Positions 53,895-62,726 of a stretch of DNA of 64,000 bases are shown piece after piece. Below the pieces are notes generated by a model. The model was not told where the DNA came from. It searched no databases and saw only the letters and a program-made list of their open reading frames with translations. This stretch comes from Pleomorphomonas sp. JP5 (GTDB lineage: Bacteria > Pseudomonadota > Alphaproteobacteria > Rhizobiales > Pleomorphomonadaceae): positions 558,001 through 622,000 of the forward strand of contig NZ_JAMDLI010000022.1 of NCBI RefSeq assembly GCF_023721815.1, given 5' to 3'. Every line of letters begins with the position of its first letter. The first letter of the stretch is position 1. A program made the position numbers and the translations under genes.

Positions 53895-53983
53895 GCTGGG
53901 TCGTATCGAACCGCTCGCTGTCTTGTCGGCAGCGCCGCGTTCCGTGTTGGTGAGCGGTGAATTAGGGGATGCCTCCGGGGAAG

Positions 53984-54163
53984 TCAAGCGGCCTTTTTCG
54001 ACTTTTTGTCGAGGCGGTGCGCCTCGCTTGCAAAAAAGGCGGAATCCTCCTGAATCTCCTCAGAAATTTCCTTCCGCAGGTCGACTGGGGACAAGCCGCT
54101 TCGGTGCGCCTCAGCCCATGGCTCGAGACTTTGCCGGCGAATCTGGACTGCGCCGAGACGCAC
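53984..54163 (-). CDS. possible small protein (59 aa), unrecognised
   Basis: Open frame starting at a GTG, between slt and tRNA-Asp. The predicted product is hydrophilic, with a mixed acidic helix (K-E-I-S-E-E-I-Q-E-D near 34-43) and a basic end (K-K-S-K-K-A-A). Amino-acid composition is more protein-like than in the shadow frames here, but no convincing ribosome site or family is seen. It may be chance. The remainder of the 328-base gap holds nothing recognised. Confidence 0.25.
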   Translation of the reverse strand: MRLGAVQIRRQSLEPWAEAHRSGLSPVDLRKEISEEIQEDSAFFASEAHRLDKKSKKAA

Positions 54164-54222
54164 TTCACCGAGCCTCGATTTGGAGCTGGCGCACCGAGCT
54201 TGCTCTGCCTTGGCCGCGTGGT

Positions 54223-56238
54223 TCAGCTGCCGCGTCGGAGATCTTCGGCTATGGCGAGACGGGCGCCATCGAGGCGCTCGCGATAGACCTGGATGTTCTC
54301 CAGCACGCGCTGCACGTAGTTGCGAGTCTCCCCGTAGGGAATGCTCTCGATCCAGTCGACGGGATCGACACCCGGGTTGCGCGGATCGCCAAAGCGCTGA
54401 ACCCATTCCCGGACGCGGCTCTTGCCGGCATTGTAGGCGGCGAATGTTAGGATGTAGGAGCCGCCGAACTCATCCAGCAACTCCCGTAGATGGGCCGCGC
54501 CCAGCGTGGCGTTGTAGCCAGGATCGCTAGTGAGGCGATCCTTGGAGTATTTGACGCCGATTGCCTTGGCCGTATGGGCGGCCGTCGATGGAATCAGCTG
54601 CAGAAGGCCGAGTGCGCCGGCTCTCGATCGGGCACGAGGGTCGAAGGCGCTTTCCTGGCGGGCGATGCCATAGACCATCGCCGTTTCCACCTGCGTCTGG
54701 TGGCGGGCGCTTTCGGGTATGGCATCGAGCGGGAAGGCAAGGCGCTCCGCCCCAAGCCCCCGGTCGGCGGCGAGCTTGCCGATCTGAAGGGCAAGGCGAT
54801 GATCGCCCTGGCTCTCGGCAAAGCTGGTGAGCAGCGCCACCTGGCCGCCGGTGGATAGGGTCTTGGCCAGTTCAAGATAGAGCAGGTTGGCATCGCTCTG
54901 ACGACCTGCCCTGAGCAACTGCACCAGAACGCGGGCAAGATCGGTTCGCGCGAAAGCGGCGCGATCGGATTCCGTCGGCTTTGGCGCGGGCGGCAGGCCA
55001 AGGCTTCGCAGGCCGAGCTTCACGCGCGCCAGCTGGCCATAGAACGTGAACTCGTCGGCCGCCGCGCGACCATAGCGGGCGCGCGCATTCTCGGTACGGC
55101 CGGCAGCTTCTTCGGCGCGTGCAATCCAGTAGTTGGCTCGGGCGCGGGAGATCGGCTTCTGCGACACCTTTTCCAGTTGATCGAAGTGCCTCAGTGCCGA
55201 TTGAGGGTCCTTCAGGAAGCGCAGGGCGTACCAGCCCGCGTGAAAATAGGCTTCCTGGCGCGTTGTCTCGCTGCCGCCGGCGTGATTGGCCACGACCTTG
55301 TAGGCAAGGCGATGGCTGTTCTTTTCCACGAGATCGCGGGAAACGATGCGCCGCTCTACCCACCAGTCATCGCCATGGAGCGCGGTGGCCTTGGCATCGA
55401 CCGACAAAAGGACCTTGGCCGCCTGCTCCGGTCGGTCGCCGCGGCGGTGCCACTCGGCCAACGTGAAGGCATAGAGCGGGTCCTTGCGGGCCGCCTTCGG
55501 TACCGCGTCGAGTTTGCGGCCGGCGTCGGAGCTCCCGCGCAAAACGGCAGTCCTGGCGGCGGCGAGGGCGGCATACCCGTTCGGCAGATAGGGCGACAGC
55601 GCCGCTGCCTGCGTGACGCGATCGGCATACATCAGCATGTCGTAGCGCGCCTTGTGCTGGGCGCGCGTCAGCACCCTGCCGAACTCCGCGATCGTCGCCT
55701 TGTCTTCGGCCGGGGACAAGCGTTCCCGCGACCACCAGGCGCCCAGCAAGGCCGACGCATCCGAGTTGCGTCCGGCGGCGATCAGGGCACGGGCGAGCGA
55801 CTTCGTTCCCTTGTCCGAGATAGGCGCCGATCCCGCATAGGCGGCGATCTCGTCTGCCGGGGAAAGGTTCATGTCCGACAGCGCCTGCTCGGCACGGCGG
55901 CGCATCAGTTCCACGGATGGCCAGTCGGGCCGACGACGAGCGAAGTCCGTGATCGTTCCCGGCGTAAGGCCGTCGACCCCCCGGCGGATAGCCATCCACG
56001 TAACGATGTCGCGATCGAGCTCGGATAGTCGCGCGGCCATTGAGAGAGCCCCGGACAAGTTCTTGGAGTCGAGTGCGTCCAGAGCCGAACGCAGGCCGTC
56101 GATGTTGTTTTGCGACAGGTTCGGCAGGGCGCCCGTGATGTCGGCGGAAGGACCGGCGGCAAGGGCCGGCGACGGCTCCGACAGCATGGCCGGCAGGGCG
56201 ATCAGCAGAGCGGCAACGAGCGAAGGCGTCTTGTACAT
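54223..56238 (-). CDS. slt: soluble lytic murein transglycosylase (Slt70 type)
   Basis: Periplasmic peptidoglycan lytic transglycosylase of 671 residues that cleaves the MurNAc-GlcNAc bond to 1,6-anhydro products. Signal peptide about 1-25 (L-A-A-G). A long helical superhelix (about 35-480) forms the ring-like U domain, and the C-terminal catalytic domain has the Glu in I-A-R-Q-E-S-A-F-D (Glu529), G-L-L-Q-L-I-P-S-T-A and L-T-F-A-A-Y-N-A-G. The ATG at 56238 has AGGG upstream; another ATG lies four codons earlier. Divergent from dapA. Confidence 0.92.
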   Translation of the reverse strand: MYKTPSLVAALLIALPAMLSEPSPALAAGPSADITGALPNLSQNNIDGLRSALDALDSKNLSGALSMAARLSELDRDIVTWMAIRRGVDGLTPGTITDFARRRPDWPSVELMRRRAEQALSDMNLSPADEIAAYAGSAPISDKGTKSLARALIAAGRNSDASALLGAWWSRERLSPAEDKATIAEFGRVLTRAQHKARYDMLMYADRVTQAAALSPYLPNGYAALAAARTAVLRGSSDAGRKLDAVPKAARKDPLYAFTLAEWHRRGDRPEQAAKVLLSVDAKATALHGDDWWVERRIVSRDLVEKNSHRLAYKVVANHAGGSETTRQEAYFHAGWYALRFLKDPQSALRHFDQLEKVSQKPISRARANYWIARAEEAAGRTENARARYGRAAADEFTFYGQLARVKLGLRSLGLPPAPKPTESDRAAFARTDLARVLVQLLRAGRQSDANLLYLELAKTLSTGGQVALLTSFAESQGDHRLALQIGKLAADRGLGAERLAFPLDAIPESARHQTQVETAMVYGIARQESAFDPRARSRAGALGLLQLIPSTAAHTAKAIGVKYSKDRLTSDPGYNATLGAAHLRELLDEFGGSYILTFAAYNAGKSRVREWVQRFGDPRNPGVDPVDWIESIPYGETRNYVQRVLENIQVYRERLDGARLAIAEDLRRGS

Positions 56239-56467
56239 GGCAACCCTCATCAAGTGAAAATTAACTTCAACATGTCGCCACTTTGTTGAGGAAACCTTGA
56301 CGCCGCCGACGGGGAGGGGTGAAGCCGGTTTTGTGACACGGCTTTGTGGCATTTTTTCACAAAGGCGGGCGGACCAGTTGTTCTTCGCCAAACCTCGCCT
56401 TATTGTCCGCCGGCTGCGGACCGGGGTGCACTTTCGTACTCTGCCCAGTCCATCATGAAGAGGGATC

Positions 56468-57343
56468 ATGTTCAAGGGATCGATCACCGCGCTCGTCACG
56501 CCTTTCCGCGACGGTGCCATCGACTGGAAAGCCTTCGAGGCTTTCGTCGACTGGCAGGTCACGGAAGGTAGTCATGGCCTGGTTCCGGTGGGAACCACGG
56601 GCGAAAGCCCGACGCTTAGCCATGACGAGCACAAACGGGTGGTCGAAACCTGCGTGAAGGTGACCGCCGGCCGCGTACCGGTGATTGCCGGCGCAGGCTC
56701 GAACAACACGGCCGAGGCCATCGATCTCGCCCAGTTCGCCGAGAAGGCGGGGGCGAACGCTCTTCTTGTGGTCACGCCCTATTACAACAAGCCGAACCAG
56801 GAGGGCCTTTACCGGCACTTCAAGGCGATCAACGACGCCGTCGGCCTGCCGATCTTCATCTACAACATCCCTGGACGGTCGGTGATCGACATGTCCGTGG
56901 AGACGATGGCCCGGCTCAACGAGCTCAGGAACATCGTCGGCGTCAAGGACGCCACGGCGAAGGTCGAGCGCGTGTCCGCCCAGCGTCATGCGATGGGCCC
57001 CGGCTTCATCCAGCTGTCCGGCGAGGACGGCACCGCGCTGGCGTTCATGGCGCACGGTGGTCACGGCTGCATTTCGGTGACGGCCAACATCGCTCCGCGC
57101 CTTTGCTCGGAGTTCCAGAACGCCTGCCTGTCGGGCGACTTTTCCAAGGCGTTGTCGATTCAGGACAAGCTCTACCCGCTGCACCACGCATTGTTCCTCG
57201 AGCCGAATCCGCAGGGCGCCAAATACGCGCTGTCGCTGATCGGCAAGATGCAGAACGAGCTGCGTCTGCCGCTGGTGCCCGTGGCGCCTGCGACGGAAGT
57301 TGCGTTGCGCAAGGCGCTCGAGCACGCCGGCCTCTTGAGCTGA
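56468..57343 (+). CDS. dapA: 4-hydroxy-tetrahydrodipicolinate synthase
   Basis: Condenses pyruvate with aspartate semialdehyde in the diaminopimelate/lysine pathway. The 291 residues form a TIM barrel with G-T-T-G-E-S-P-T-L near 42, Y-Y-N-K-P near 106, catalytic Tyr132 (F-I-Y-N-I-P-G-R) and Schiff-base Lys160 (V-G-V-K-D-A-T). Length and motifs fit DapA rather than NanA or KDG aldolase. GAGGG precedes the ATG, and smpB follows closely. Confidence 0.96.
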   Translation: MFKGSITALVTPFRDGAIDWKAFEAFVDWQVTEGSHGLVPVGTTGESPTLSHDEHKRVVETCVKVTAGRVPVIAGAGSNNTAEAIDLAQFAEKAGANALLVVTPYYNKPNQEGLYRHFKAINDAVGLPIFIYNIPGRSVIDMSVETMARLNELRNIVGVKDATAKVERVSAQRHAMGPGFIQLSGEDGTALAFMAHGGHGCISVTANIAPRLCSEFQNACLSGDFSKALSIQDKLYPLHHALFLEPNPQGAKYALSLIGKMQNELRLPLVPVAPATEVALRKALEHAGLLS

Positions 57344-57356
57344 TGGACAGCAGGTG

Positions 57357-57839
57357 ATGGCGCAGAAGAAGAAAAAGGCCGATCCGAACAGGAAGGTCGT
57401 CGCCGATAACCGGGCGGCGCGCTATCACTACGCGCTCGGCGAAAAGCTGGAAGCGGGCATCATGTTGCTCGGCACGGAGGTGAAAAGCCTGCGTGCCGGG
57501 CGCATCAACCTCGGCGAAGCCTATGTCGGTGTCGCCGGTAGCGAGGCCTACCTCTACAATGCCCATATCCCGGAGTATCTCCAGGGCAATCGGTTCAATC
57601 ACGAACTGCGGCGGCCCAGGAAACTTCTGTTGCACCGCAAGCAGATCGACCGGCTGATTGCGTCGATCCAGCGCCAGGGCATGACCATCGTGCCGCTCCG
57701 CCTCTATTTCAACGAGCGGGGTATGGCCAAGTGCGAGATCTCGGTGGCCGAGGGCAAGAAGCTGCACGACAAGCGGCAGGCAACCAAGGAACGCGACTGG
57801 AACCGCGAGAAGGCGAGACTCCTTCGCTCGCGCGACTGA
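57357..57839 (+). CDS. smpB: SsrA-binding protein SmpB
   Basis: Small basic protein of 160 residues that partners tmRNA in ribosome rescue. Diagnostic motifs: [12 protein letters not shown] near 15, [13 protein letters not shown] near 35, A-H-I-P-E-Y near 69, and the C-terminal [14 protein letters not shown] that enters the decoding centre. The ATG at 57357 is used, although a GTG directly before it is possible. Thirteen bases after dapA. Confidence 0.97.
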   Translation: MAQKKKKADPNRKVVADNRAARYHYALGEKLEAGIMLLGTEVKSLRAGRINLGEAYVGVAGSEAYLYNAHIPEYLQGNRFNHELRRPRKLLLHRKQIDRLIASIQRQGMTIVPLRLYFNERGMAKCEISVAEGKKLHDKRQATKERDWNREKARLLRSRD

Positions 57840-57904
57840 AGGCGATATCGACAGCGAATCCCTTGCCAAGACGATGAAAAGTCGACATGGTCGCGCGCCG
57901 GCAA

Positions 57905-57994
57905 GGACGGATGGCCGAGTGGTTTAAGGCAGCGGTCTTGAAAACCGCCGAGGGTGCAAGCCCTCCGTGAGTTCGAATCTCACTCCGTCCGCCA
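57905..57994 (+). tRNA. tRNA-Ser (TGA)
   Basis: A 90-base class II tRNA with encoded CCA. Acceptor GGACGGA / TCCGTCC, discriminator G, anticodon loop CTTGAAA with TGA, a long variable arm, and T-arm GTTCGAATC. Confidence 0.95.
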
Positions 57995-58091
57995 TCACCC
58001 CTTTATTTGCTTGGTGCGTGCCGGTGACATTCGAATTGCCTCATGATTCCATTCGGGTTCAGCCTCCGCTGGCATCTGCTAAGTCGTTCGA

Positions 58092-58754
58092 ATGAGTGCG
58101 CGTCGCGGATTTCACAGGTGGCACCATCGGGTGCGCGAAGCTGAGCAACACGTGGTGTTCCCGGATGGCTGCCGCGACGTTCTGGTCGTCCGCGAGCCCG
58201 GCGGAGTTCATGAAGTCTTTCTGACGGAGTTCGATTTCGGTCCCCGACCCGCCGTGTTGCGCCCGGGGACCGAAATCACCGGCTACCGCCTGAAACCGGG
58301 GGCAGATGTTTCCGCCCCCGTCGTCGAGGCGATTGCTGCCAACCCCGACCTGGCCGAAACACTTCTCGGCGACGCGTGCGGCGATTGGAACGATCTGGAT
58401 GAGGCTATCGCGGCGCTAACCATGCCAGGGGCAACGGTGGCGGCAGTGGCTCGTAGCCTTGGCGTTTCAATCCGAACGATGCAGAGGCACTTTCTGTCTC
58501 GAAATCTGCCGCCACCCGACTTTTGGCGATTGCTGGCGCGAGTCCGCCAAGCAGCGAGATTACTCCGCGTCGCCGCGCCGCTTGCGGAAATGGCCGACGA
58601 GTGTGGTTTCAGCGATCAGGCGCATATGACCCGCGACTTCACGCGATGGTTCGGGCTGACGCCTGTGCAACTGCGCGGGAACGAGTCGCTGCTGAAGGTT
58701 TTGGGTCAGCCGGCGCTCGGCAACTGGACCGGCGAGCAAATCTCCACGAGATAG
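58092..58754 (+). CDS. AraC family transcriptional regulator
   Basis: Regulator of 220 residues. The N-terminal sensor half (W-H-H-R-V-R-E near 10, F-P-D-G-C-R-D-V-L-V near 23) is the small cupin-like type seen in short AraC proteins. The C-terminal pair of helix-turn-helix motifs covers about 110-205 (V-A-A-V-A-R-S-L-G-V-S-I-R-T-M-Q-R-H-F near 118, C-G-F-S-D-Q-A-H-M-T-R-D-F near 170). No strong ribosome site is visible. Its 3' end overlaps the convergent VOC gene by 49 bases. Target unknown, perhaps the VOC protein. Confidence 0.85.
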   Translation: MSARRGFHRWHHRVREAEQHVVFPDGCRDVLVVREPGGVHEVFLTEFDFGPRPAVLRPGTEITGYRLKPGADVSAPVVEAIAANPDLAETLLGDACGDWNDLDEAIAALTMPGATVAAVARSLGVSIRTMQRHFLSRNLPPPDFWRLLARVRQAARLLRVAAPLAEMADECGFSDQAHMTRDFTRWFGLTPVQLRGNESLLKVLGQPALGNWTGEQISTR

Positions 58755-59101
58755 CCATCGGGATCGGCGACGTAGGACGTCGTCTGCCCCCAGGGTTCGT
58801 CGCGAACCTCCTGTATCGGTTTCGCTCCCGCGGCGACCGCTCGGTCGAAGGCGGCTTTCACGTCGGCGGTTTCGAAGGCGATCTCGAAGACGGGCGTTTT
58901 GGGGTTCGGTTTGCCGGGTGTTTTGCCGAGCTGGGTCATCAGAGCGACCGAGGAGAACGCGAGCTTGGTTTCCCCAGTGGCAAGCTCACCGTAATCGCCG
59001 GACTCGTGCAGGAAAACGCGTTTTAGGGCAAAGGCACGCTCGTAGAAATCGAGCGAAGAAGCAACGTCGGCGACATAGAGGATTGTGTATCGCAGGATCA
59101 T
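58706..59101 (-). CDS. VOC family (glyoxalase/dioxygenase-fold) protein
   Basis: Protein of 131 residues with the vicinal oxygen chelate fold: L-R-Y-T-I-L-Y-V-A-D-V near the start, F-Y-E-R-A-F near 20, and the C-terminal Y-V-A-D-P-D-G-Y-L-V-E-I near 115, whose Glu is a usual metal ligand. Function may be glyoxalase-like, resistance or dioxygenase; the sequence does not decide. Convergent with an AraC gene and overlapping it. Confidence 0.85.
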   Translation of the reverse strand: MILRYTILYVADVASSLDFYERAFALKRVFLHESGDYGELATGETKLAFSSVALMTQLGKTPGKPNPKTPVFEIAFETADVKAAFDRAVAAGAKPIQEVRDEPWGQTTSYVADPDGYLVEICSPVQLPSAG

Positions 59102-59257
59102 GTGGACTCTCCGAAAGCAGGTCTCGGAGGAGTATCTGAACTAGGAGACGTTCGGCGTCTTGAACAATCGCGACACGCTGTGGGTTTGTGCGTCGCGAGG
59201 TTGCGCAGGCGTGAGCCCGGCAGCAAGACACCCCTATAATGTCAAACGGAATCCGGG

Positions 59258-60199
59258 CTAACCTTGGGATCGCCTGAGCGCCTGGGGTGGCTGACCGAAG
59301 CGTCTCAGGAATGCCCGTCGCATCCGTTCCGGATCGCGAAACCCAACGGCCATCGCGATCTGTTCGATCGGTTGGCTCGAGCTTTCGACCCGTTCGCGCG
59401 CCGCCTCCAGCCTGAGACGTTCGACCGCCTTGGCGGGGCTGGTTCCAACGATGCTCAGGAAAGCCCGGGAGAAGTTGCGCGGGCTCATCGCCATGTGTTC
59501 GGCGAGCTGTTCCACTGTCAACCTCTCCGCAAGATTGGCTCGCATCCAGTCGAGCAGGGGAGAGAAGCGAGTGTCGCCGTCACCCAGGTCGGCGAGTGCG
59601 GAAAACTGAGATTGACCGCCCGGACGGCGGTAATAGACGACCATTTCCTGTGCCACCCGCCGAGCGAGCTTTTCGCCCAAATCATCGGCGATCAATGCAA
59701 GGGCGAGATCGATGCCGGCGCTGATCCCAGCCGATGTCCATATGTTGCCGTCGCGGATATGAATGCGGTCGATCTCGACGCGAACCGATGGAAAGAGCTG
59801 CTGAAGCTGTTCGGCCCGACGCCAGTGGGTCGTCACGCGCTTTCCGTCGAGCAGTCCTGCCGCGGCCAACGGAAAGGCGCCGGAGCAGACACTGCACATC
59901 CGACGAACATTGGGAGCGCAAGCGCGCAAGAAAGCGATCGTTTCGGGGCAACGCATCGCATCTCGGCTGCCGTTGCCGCCGGAGATGATCAATGTATCCA
60001 AGGGCGCGGCATCGGCCACGGGCACACTGCTCATCGCGGCGCCGGACGAACTCTCCACCAGCCCACCCATGATCGACAGGAGCGTCAATCGATAGGCTTC
60101 CGGCTTCATTCGCTCGGCGATCTCGAACGCGGTGATCGGCCCGGACGCATCGAGAATCTGGAAGTCCTTGTAGAGAAAGATGCCGATGTTTCTGGTCAT
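59258..60199 (-). CDS. GlxA-type AraC regulator with DJ-1/PfpI domain
   Basis: Regulator of 313 residues. An N-terminal DJ-1/PfpI-like domain (I-G-I-F-L-Y-K-D-F-Q-I-L-D near 5, V-C-S-G-A-F-P-L-A-A-A-G near 103) is fused to a C-terminal AraC DNA-binding domain (L-T-V-E-Q-L-A-E-H-M-A-M-S-P-R-N-F near 225). The cysteine at the DJ-1 nucleophile elbow is present. It is divergent from a gene for a stand-alone DJ-1/PfpI protein, its probable target. ATG at 60199 is where similarity begins; a start 17 codons upstream is possible. Confidence 0.87.
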   Translation of the reverse strand: MTRNIGIFLYKDFQILDASGPITAFEIAERMKPEAYRLTLLSIMGGLVESSSGAAMSSVPVADAAPLDTLIISGGNGSRDAMRCPETIAFLRACAPNVRRMCSVCSGAFPLAAAGLLDGKRVTTHWRRAEQLQQLFPSVRVEIDRIHIRDGNIWTSAGISAGIDLALALIADDLGEKLARRVAQEMVVYYRRPGGQSQFSALADLGDGDTRFSPLLDWMRANLAERLTVEQLAEHMAMSPRNFSRAFLSIVGTSPAKAVERLRLEAARERVESSSQPIEQIAMAVGFRDPERMRRAFLRRFGQPPQALRRSQG

Positions 60200-60283
60200 G
60201 GCTGAAAACGAGGGATCCTTGTCATTTTGGCAGACTGCTCGCTTGGGCATGATGGAGCAAGTCGAAAAGAGGGGGAGTTACCC

Positions 60284-60985
60284 GTGACCACATCGCCGTT
60301 TCGGATCGTCTTCGCCATCTACCCCGGCATGACACATCTCGATTTTACCGGGCCACATCAGTTTCTCTCGCGCCTGCCACGCAGCGAGGTGGTCGTTGCC
60401 AGTGCCGCTGGCGGAGACGTGCCAAGTGAGGGGCTGATTTTCGCGTCGACCCGGCGACTTGAGGATATCGCAGCCTGCGATCTGATCTGCGTACCCGGAG
60501 GCGCCAACGCCACGACCGTCGCACTGGATGACGCCTTTGTGGGGAATGTCAGACGCTTGGCGCTGAGCGCTCGCTACGTCACGTCGGTTTGTACCGGATC
60601 TCTCATCCTCGGCGCGGCGGGCCTCCTGAACGGCCGGCGCGCAGCCTGTCATTGGGCATGGCGTCACTTGCTGCCGCTATATGGCGCAGTGCCCGATGAG
60701 GCGCGCGTTGTCCGCGATGGGAACCTGATCACCGGCGGGGGCGTGACGGCAGGCATCGACTTCGCCCTTGTTGTGCTGGCCGAGATTGCCGGCGCGGACG
60801 TGGCCCAGATGGTCCAGCTCGGACTTGAGTATGCGCCTGCGCCGCCTTTCGACGCCGGTCACCCGGATCGGGCACCGGCGGCGATCCTTGCCGCCTATCG
60901 CGAGCGAATGGCAGATCTGTTGCCGGCTCGGGAAGCCGAAACCCGCGCAGCAGTCGAACGTCTGGATATCTGGGCGGAAAAGTAA
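60284..60985 (+). CDS. DJ-1/PfpI family protein (isonitrile hydratase-like)
   Basis: Protein of 233 residues with the class I glutamine amidotransferase-like fold. The nucleophile elbow V-T-S-V-C-T-G-S-L-I-L-G-A-A-G-L holds the Cys (near residue 106), and the preceding V-P-G-G-A-N supports the InhA (isonitrile hydratase) branch. The GTG at 60284 has GGGGGAG six bases upstream; the in-frame upstream ATG at 60227 would reach into the divergent promoter. The divergent GlxA-type regulator probably controls it. Substrate not proven. Confidence 0.85.
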   Translation: MTTSPFRIVFAIYPGMTHLDFTGPHQFLSRLPRSEVVVASAAGGDVPSEGLIFASTRRLEDIAACDLICVPGGANATTVALDDAFVGNVRRLALSARYVTSVCTGSLILGAAGLLNGRRAACHWAWRHLLPLYGAVPDEARVVRDGNLITGGGVTAGIDFALVVLAEIAGADVAQMVQLGLEYAPAPPFDAGHPDRAPAAILAAYRERMADLLPAREAETRAAVERLDIWAEK

Positions 60986-61025
60986 GCCGACTCTCGGGCG
61001 CGCCAAGCTTGTATGATGCCAATGG

Positions 61026-61421
61026 TCAAGGAGCGCCGGCATCGAACGTGAGACCGCCTTGCACCAAGGATCCCTTCGGGCCGTACAGGCGTATGGACGT
61101 CTCGCAGAATGGCTTCAGTCCGTTGGCCGCAATTTGAAGGCCTGCCTGCTTCTCGGCATCGTCGTAAACTTTGCCCCACAGGTCGCACTCCATTTCACTT
61201 GGCCTGAACCCGTTCCAAGCAAGGGCAAGGTAACCAAGAAACGGCTCCAGGTTCCTCTCGAGGTTCGGGCAAAACTCCCCCGCCGCTCCGACCGCCGCCA
61301 GATGCTTGATCAGGTTGGTCTGCTCGTCGGAGTATCTGGAAGGACACGACGAGGAGGCGGCATGCGAAACACTCGACATGGCAAGGATGGCGACAACGGC
61401 TAGATACTGCGCTCGATACAT
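61026..61421 (-). CDS. hypothetical secreted protein
   Basis: The 131-residue product has a signal peptide (about 1-21, ending S-H-A-A) and a mature part with four cysteines (C-P near 25, C-P-N near 50, M-E-C-D near 77 and F-C-E-T near 105), which could form two disulfides in the periplasm. I do not recognise a family. The ATG at 61421 has GAGG upstream and puts the signal peptide at the N-terminus, unlike a start 27 codons earlier. Stands alone, convergent with the DJ-1/PfpI gene. Confidence 0.7.
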   Translation of the reverse strand: MYRAQYLAVVAILAMSSVSHAASSSCPSRYSDEQTNLIKHLAAVGAAGEFCPNLERNLEPFLGYLALAWNGFRPSEMECDLWGKVYDDAEKQAGLQIAANGLKPFCETSIRLYGPKGSLVQGGLTFDAGAP

Positions 61422-61684
61422 CAGGCCTCTCGTCAGTGTGTGGTGTCGTGGACAAACGGTCCCACGGATAGTCCACTCACTAAGCGAGCGGCCCAGACAC
61501 AATTACAACCAAAAGCGTGCAGCTCCAGCGGTTATTTTGCCATGCACCATAATCGCTGAGAGAAAGTAGCGAGAACGTTCAGCAGCACCCCGACGGACGA
61601 CGAGTAACAGCGCTGGGGACCAGAACCAGTCGCCAGCGCACAGGTCTGCCGTACAAAGTTACTACGGAACGAGGTGCCATAGAT
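61422..61684. other. 263-base intergenic region
   Basis: No gene was recognised. A 7-base inverted repeat GCGCTGG / CCAGCGC (61610-61639) could form a hairpin but has no T-run on either strand. Confidence 0.4.
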
Positions 61685-61720
61685 AAACCGGCGGCGGTCC
61701 ATGTGAAGACCGCCGCCGGG
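61685..61720 (-). terminator. terminator of ftcR
   Basis: On the minus strand the perfect 12-base stem CCGGCGGCGGTC / GACCGCCGCCGG with an eight-base loop is followed by TTTAT, six bases past the ftcR stop. Confidence 0.85.
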
Positions 61721-61726
61721 ATTGGT

Positions 61727-62401
61727 TCAGCCGTTTTCCAGCATGTAGCCGACGTAACGCTTGGAATCGATGGGATCGAACCCCAGGCGTGCCCGCAGCT
61801 TCTTGCGAAGCTTGCTGATGTGGCTCTCGATAACGCTCTCTTCGACCTCTTCGTTGCAGAAGCCGTAGACGAAGCCGAAGATCTTTTCCTTGGTGACGCG
61901 TTTGTTCTGGTTTCGCACCAAGTACTCAAGAATTCGGCGCTCGCGGCGCGGCAGAACGAAGGGTTCGCCGTTCACTTCCGGGTCGCGCCCGTCGAAGAAG
62001 ACGCGCATCGACCCGATGATTCGGCAATCGTCGGTCTGGCTGCCGGTCCGGCGCTGGATGGCGCCGGCCCGAGCGATGATTTCGCGGACGTGGACCGGCT
62101 GCCGAACGACGTCATCGACGCCAACGGCAAACAGATTCAGCGTCTGCTCGAGACTGGGAACGTCGCTGAAGGCAATCAGAGGAGCGCCGCATCTCTCACG
62201 GATGATTTTCGGCACCGACTGACGATCTTCGCAACTGCCCAGCAAAAAGCCCTCGATGGTTAAAAGGTCGCTGTCAGGCGCGGCCCCCATCCAGTCTCGG
62301 AACTCCGGCGATCGAAAACCGATCGAGGAAACCCCTTCTCGTTCAAATCCTGACGCGTAACCGGAAGTAACGATCTTCCGGTCATCAATGATGACGAACA
62401 T
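61727..62401 (-). CDS. ftcR: flagellar transcriptional regulator FtcR (Rem)
   Basis: OmpR-type two-domain regulator of 224 residues that activates flagellar genes in Brucella (FtcR) and Sinorhizobium (Rem). The N-terminus M-F-V-I-I-D-D-R-K-I-V-T-S-G-Y matches this family. The C-terminal winged helix (about 125-224) contains P-R-R-E-R-R-I-L-E-Y-L and the recognition helix V-E-E-S-V-I-E-S-H-I-S-K-L-R-K-K-L. The receiver is atypical: I see no phospho-acceptor Asp in the third strand (L-L-T-I-E-G-F-L-L), and the usual Lys near 102 is Arg (V-V-R-Q-P). It probably works without phosphorylation. It lies next to fliK and a transglycosylase gene, as in Rhizobium. Confidence 0.9.
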   Translation of the reverse strand: MFVIIDDRKIVTSGYASGFEREGVSSIGFRSPEFRDWMGAAPDSDLLTIEGFLLGSCEDRQSVPKIIRERCGAPLIAFSDVPSLEQTLNLFAVGVDDVVRQPVHVREIIARAGAIQRRTGSQTDDCRIIGSMRVFFDGRDPEVNGEPFVLPRRERRILEYLVRNQNKRVTKEKIFGFVYGFCNEEVEESVIESHISKLRKKLRARLGFDPIDSKRYVGYMLENG

Positions 62402-62726
62402 AGCTCACTTTCCCCGTCAATCGACCTAGTGGTAAAGATCAACGTCGGGGATAAGCTAGGTTGAGAAGTGGATATTGGTCAACGTTTTGCTATATGTATC
62501 TGATGCGCTTCTGGAAATGTGTTTATGTATATGGAAACGCTACCATTCGAATTTGTACGATAAAAGGCGTTATTAAGTATCGAAAAATTCCATAAAAATA
62601 TGCACTGTTGCCAATGAAGTTCATTTTCTATTCACATTGAGATTTATGTATACGCCGATCAAGAGATCGGTCAAGCCCTGCGAGGCTTGAGATCTGTATT
62701 TTTGCATACATTTGCAGTGTCCTCGT
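62402..62726. other. 325-base AT-rich region upstream of ftcR
   Basis: Clearly more AT-rich than the flanks (mainly 62480-62660), consistent with the ftcR promoter region. Two small hairpins stand in tandem near the transglycosylase stop: CCGATC / GATCGG (62655-62670) and CAAGCC / GGCTTG (62672-62689). No gene is seen. Confidence 0.5.

Noticed and set aside
57905-61421. Genomic island inserted at tRNA-Ser
   Set aside because: Regulators and enzymes of accessory type follow the tRNA, but no integrase and no second copy of the tRNA 3' end was seen downstream.
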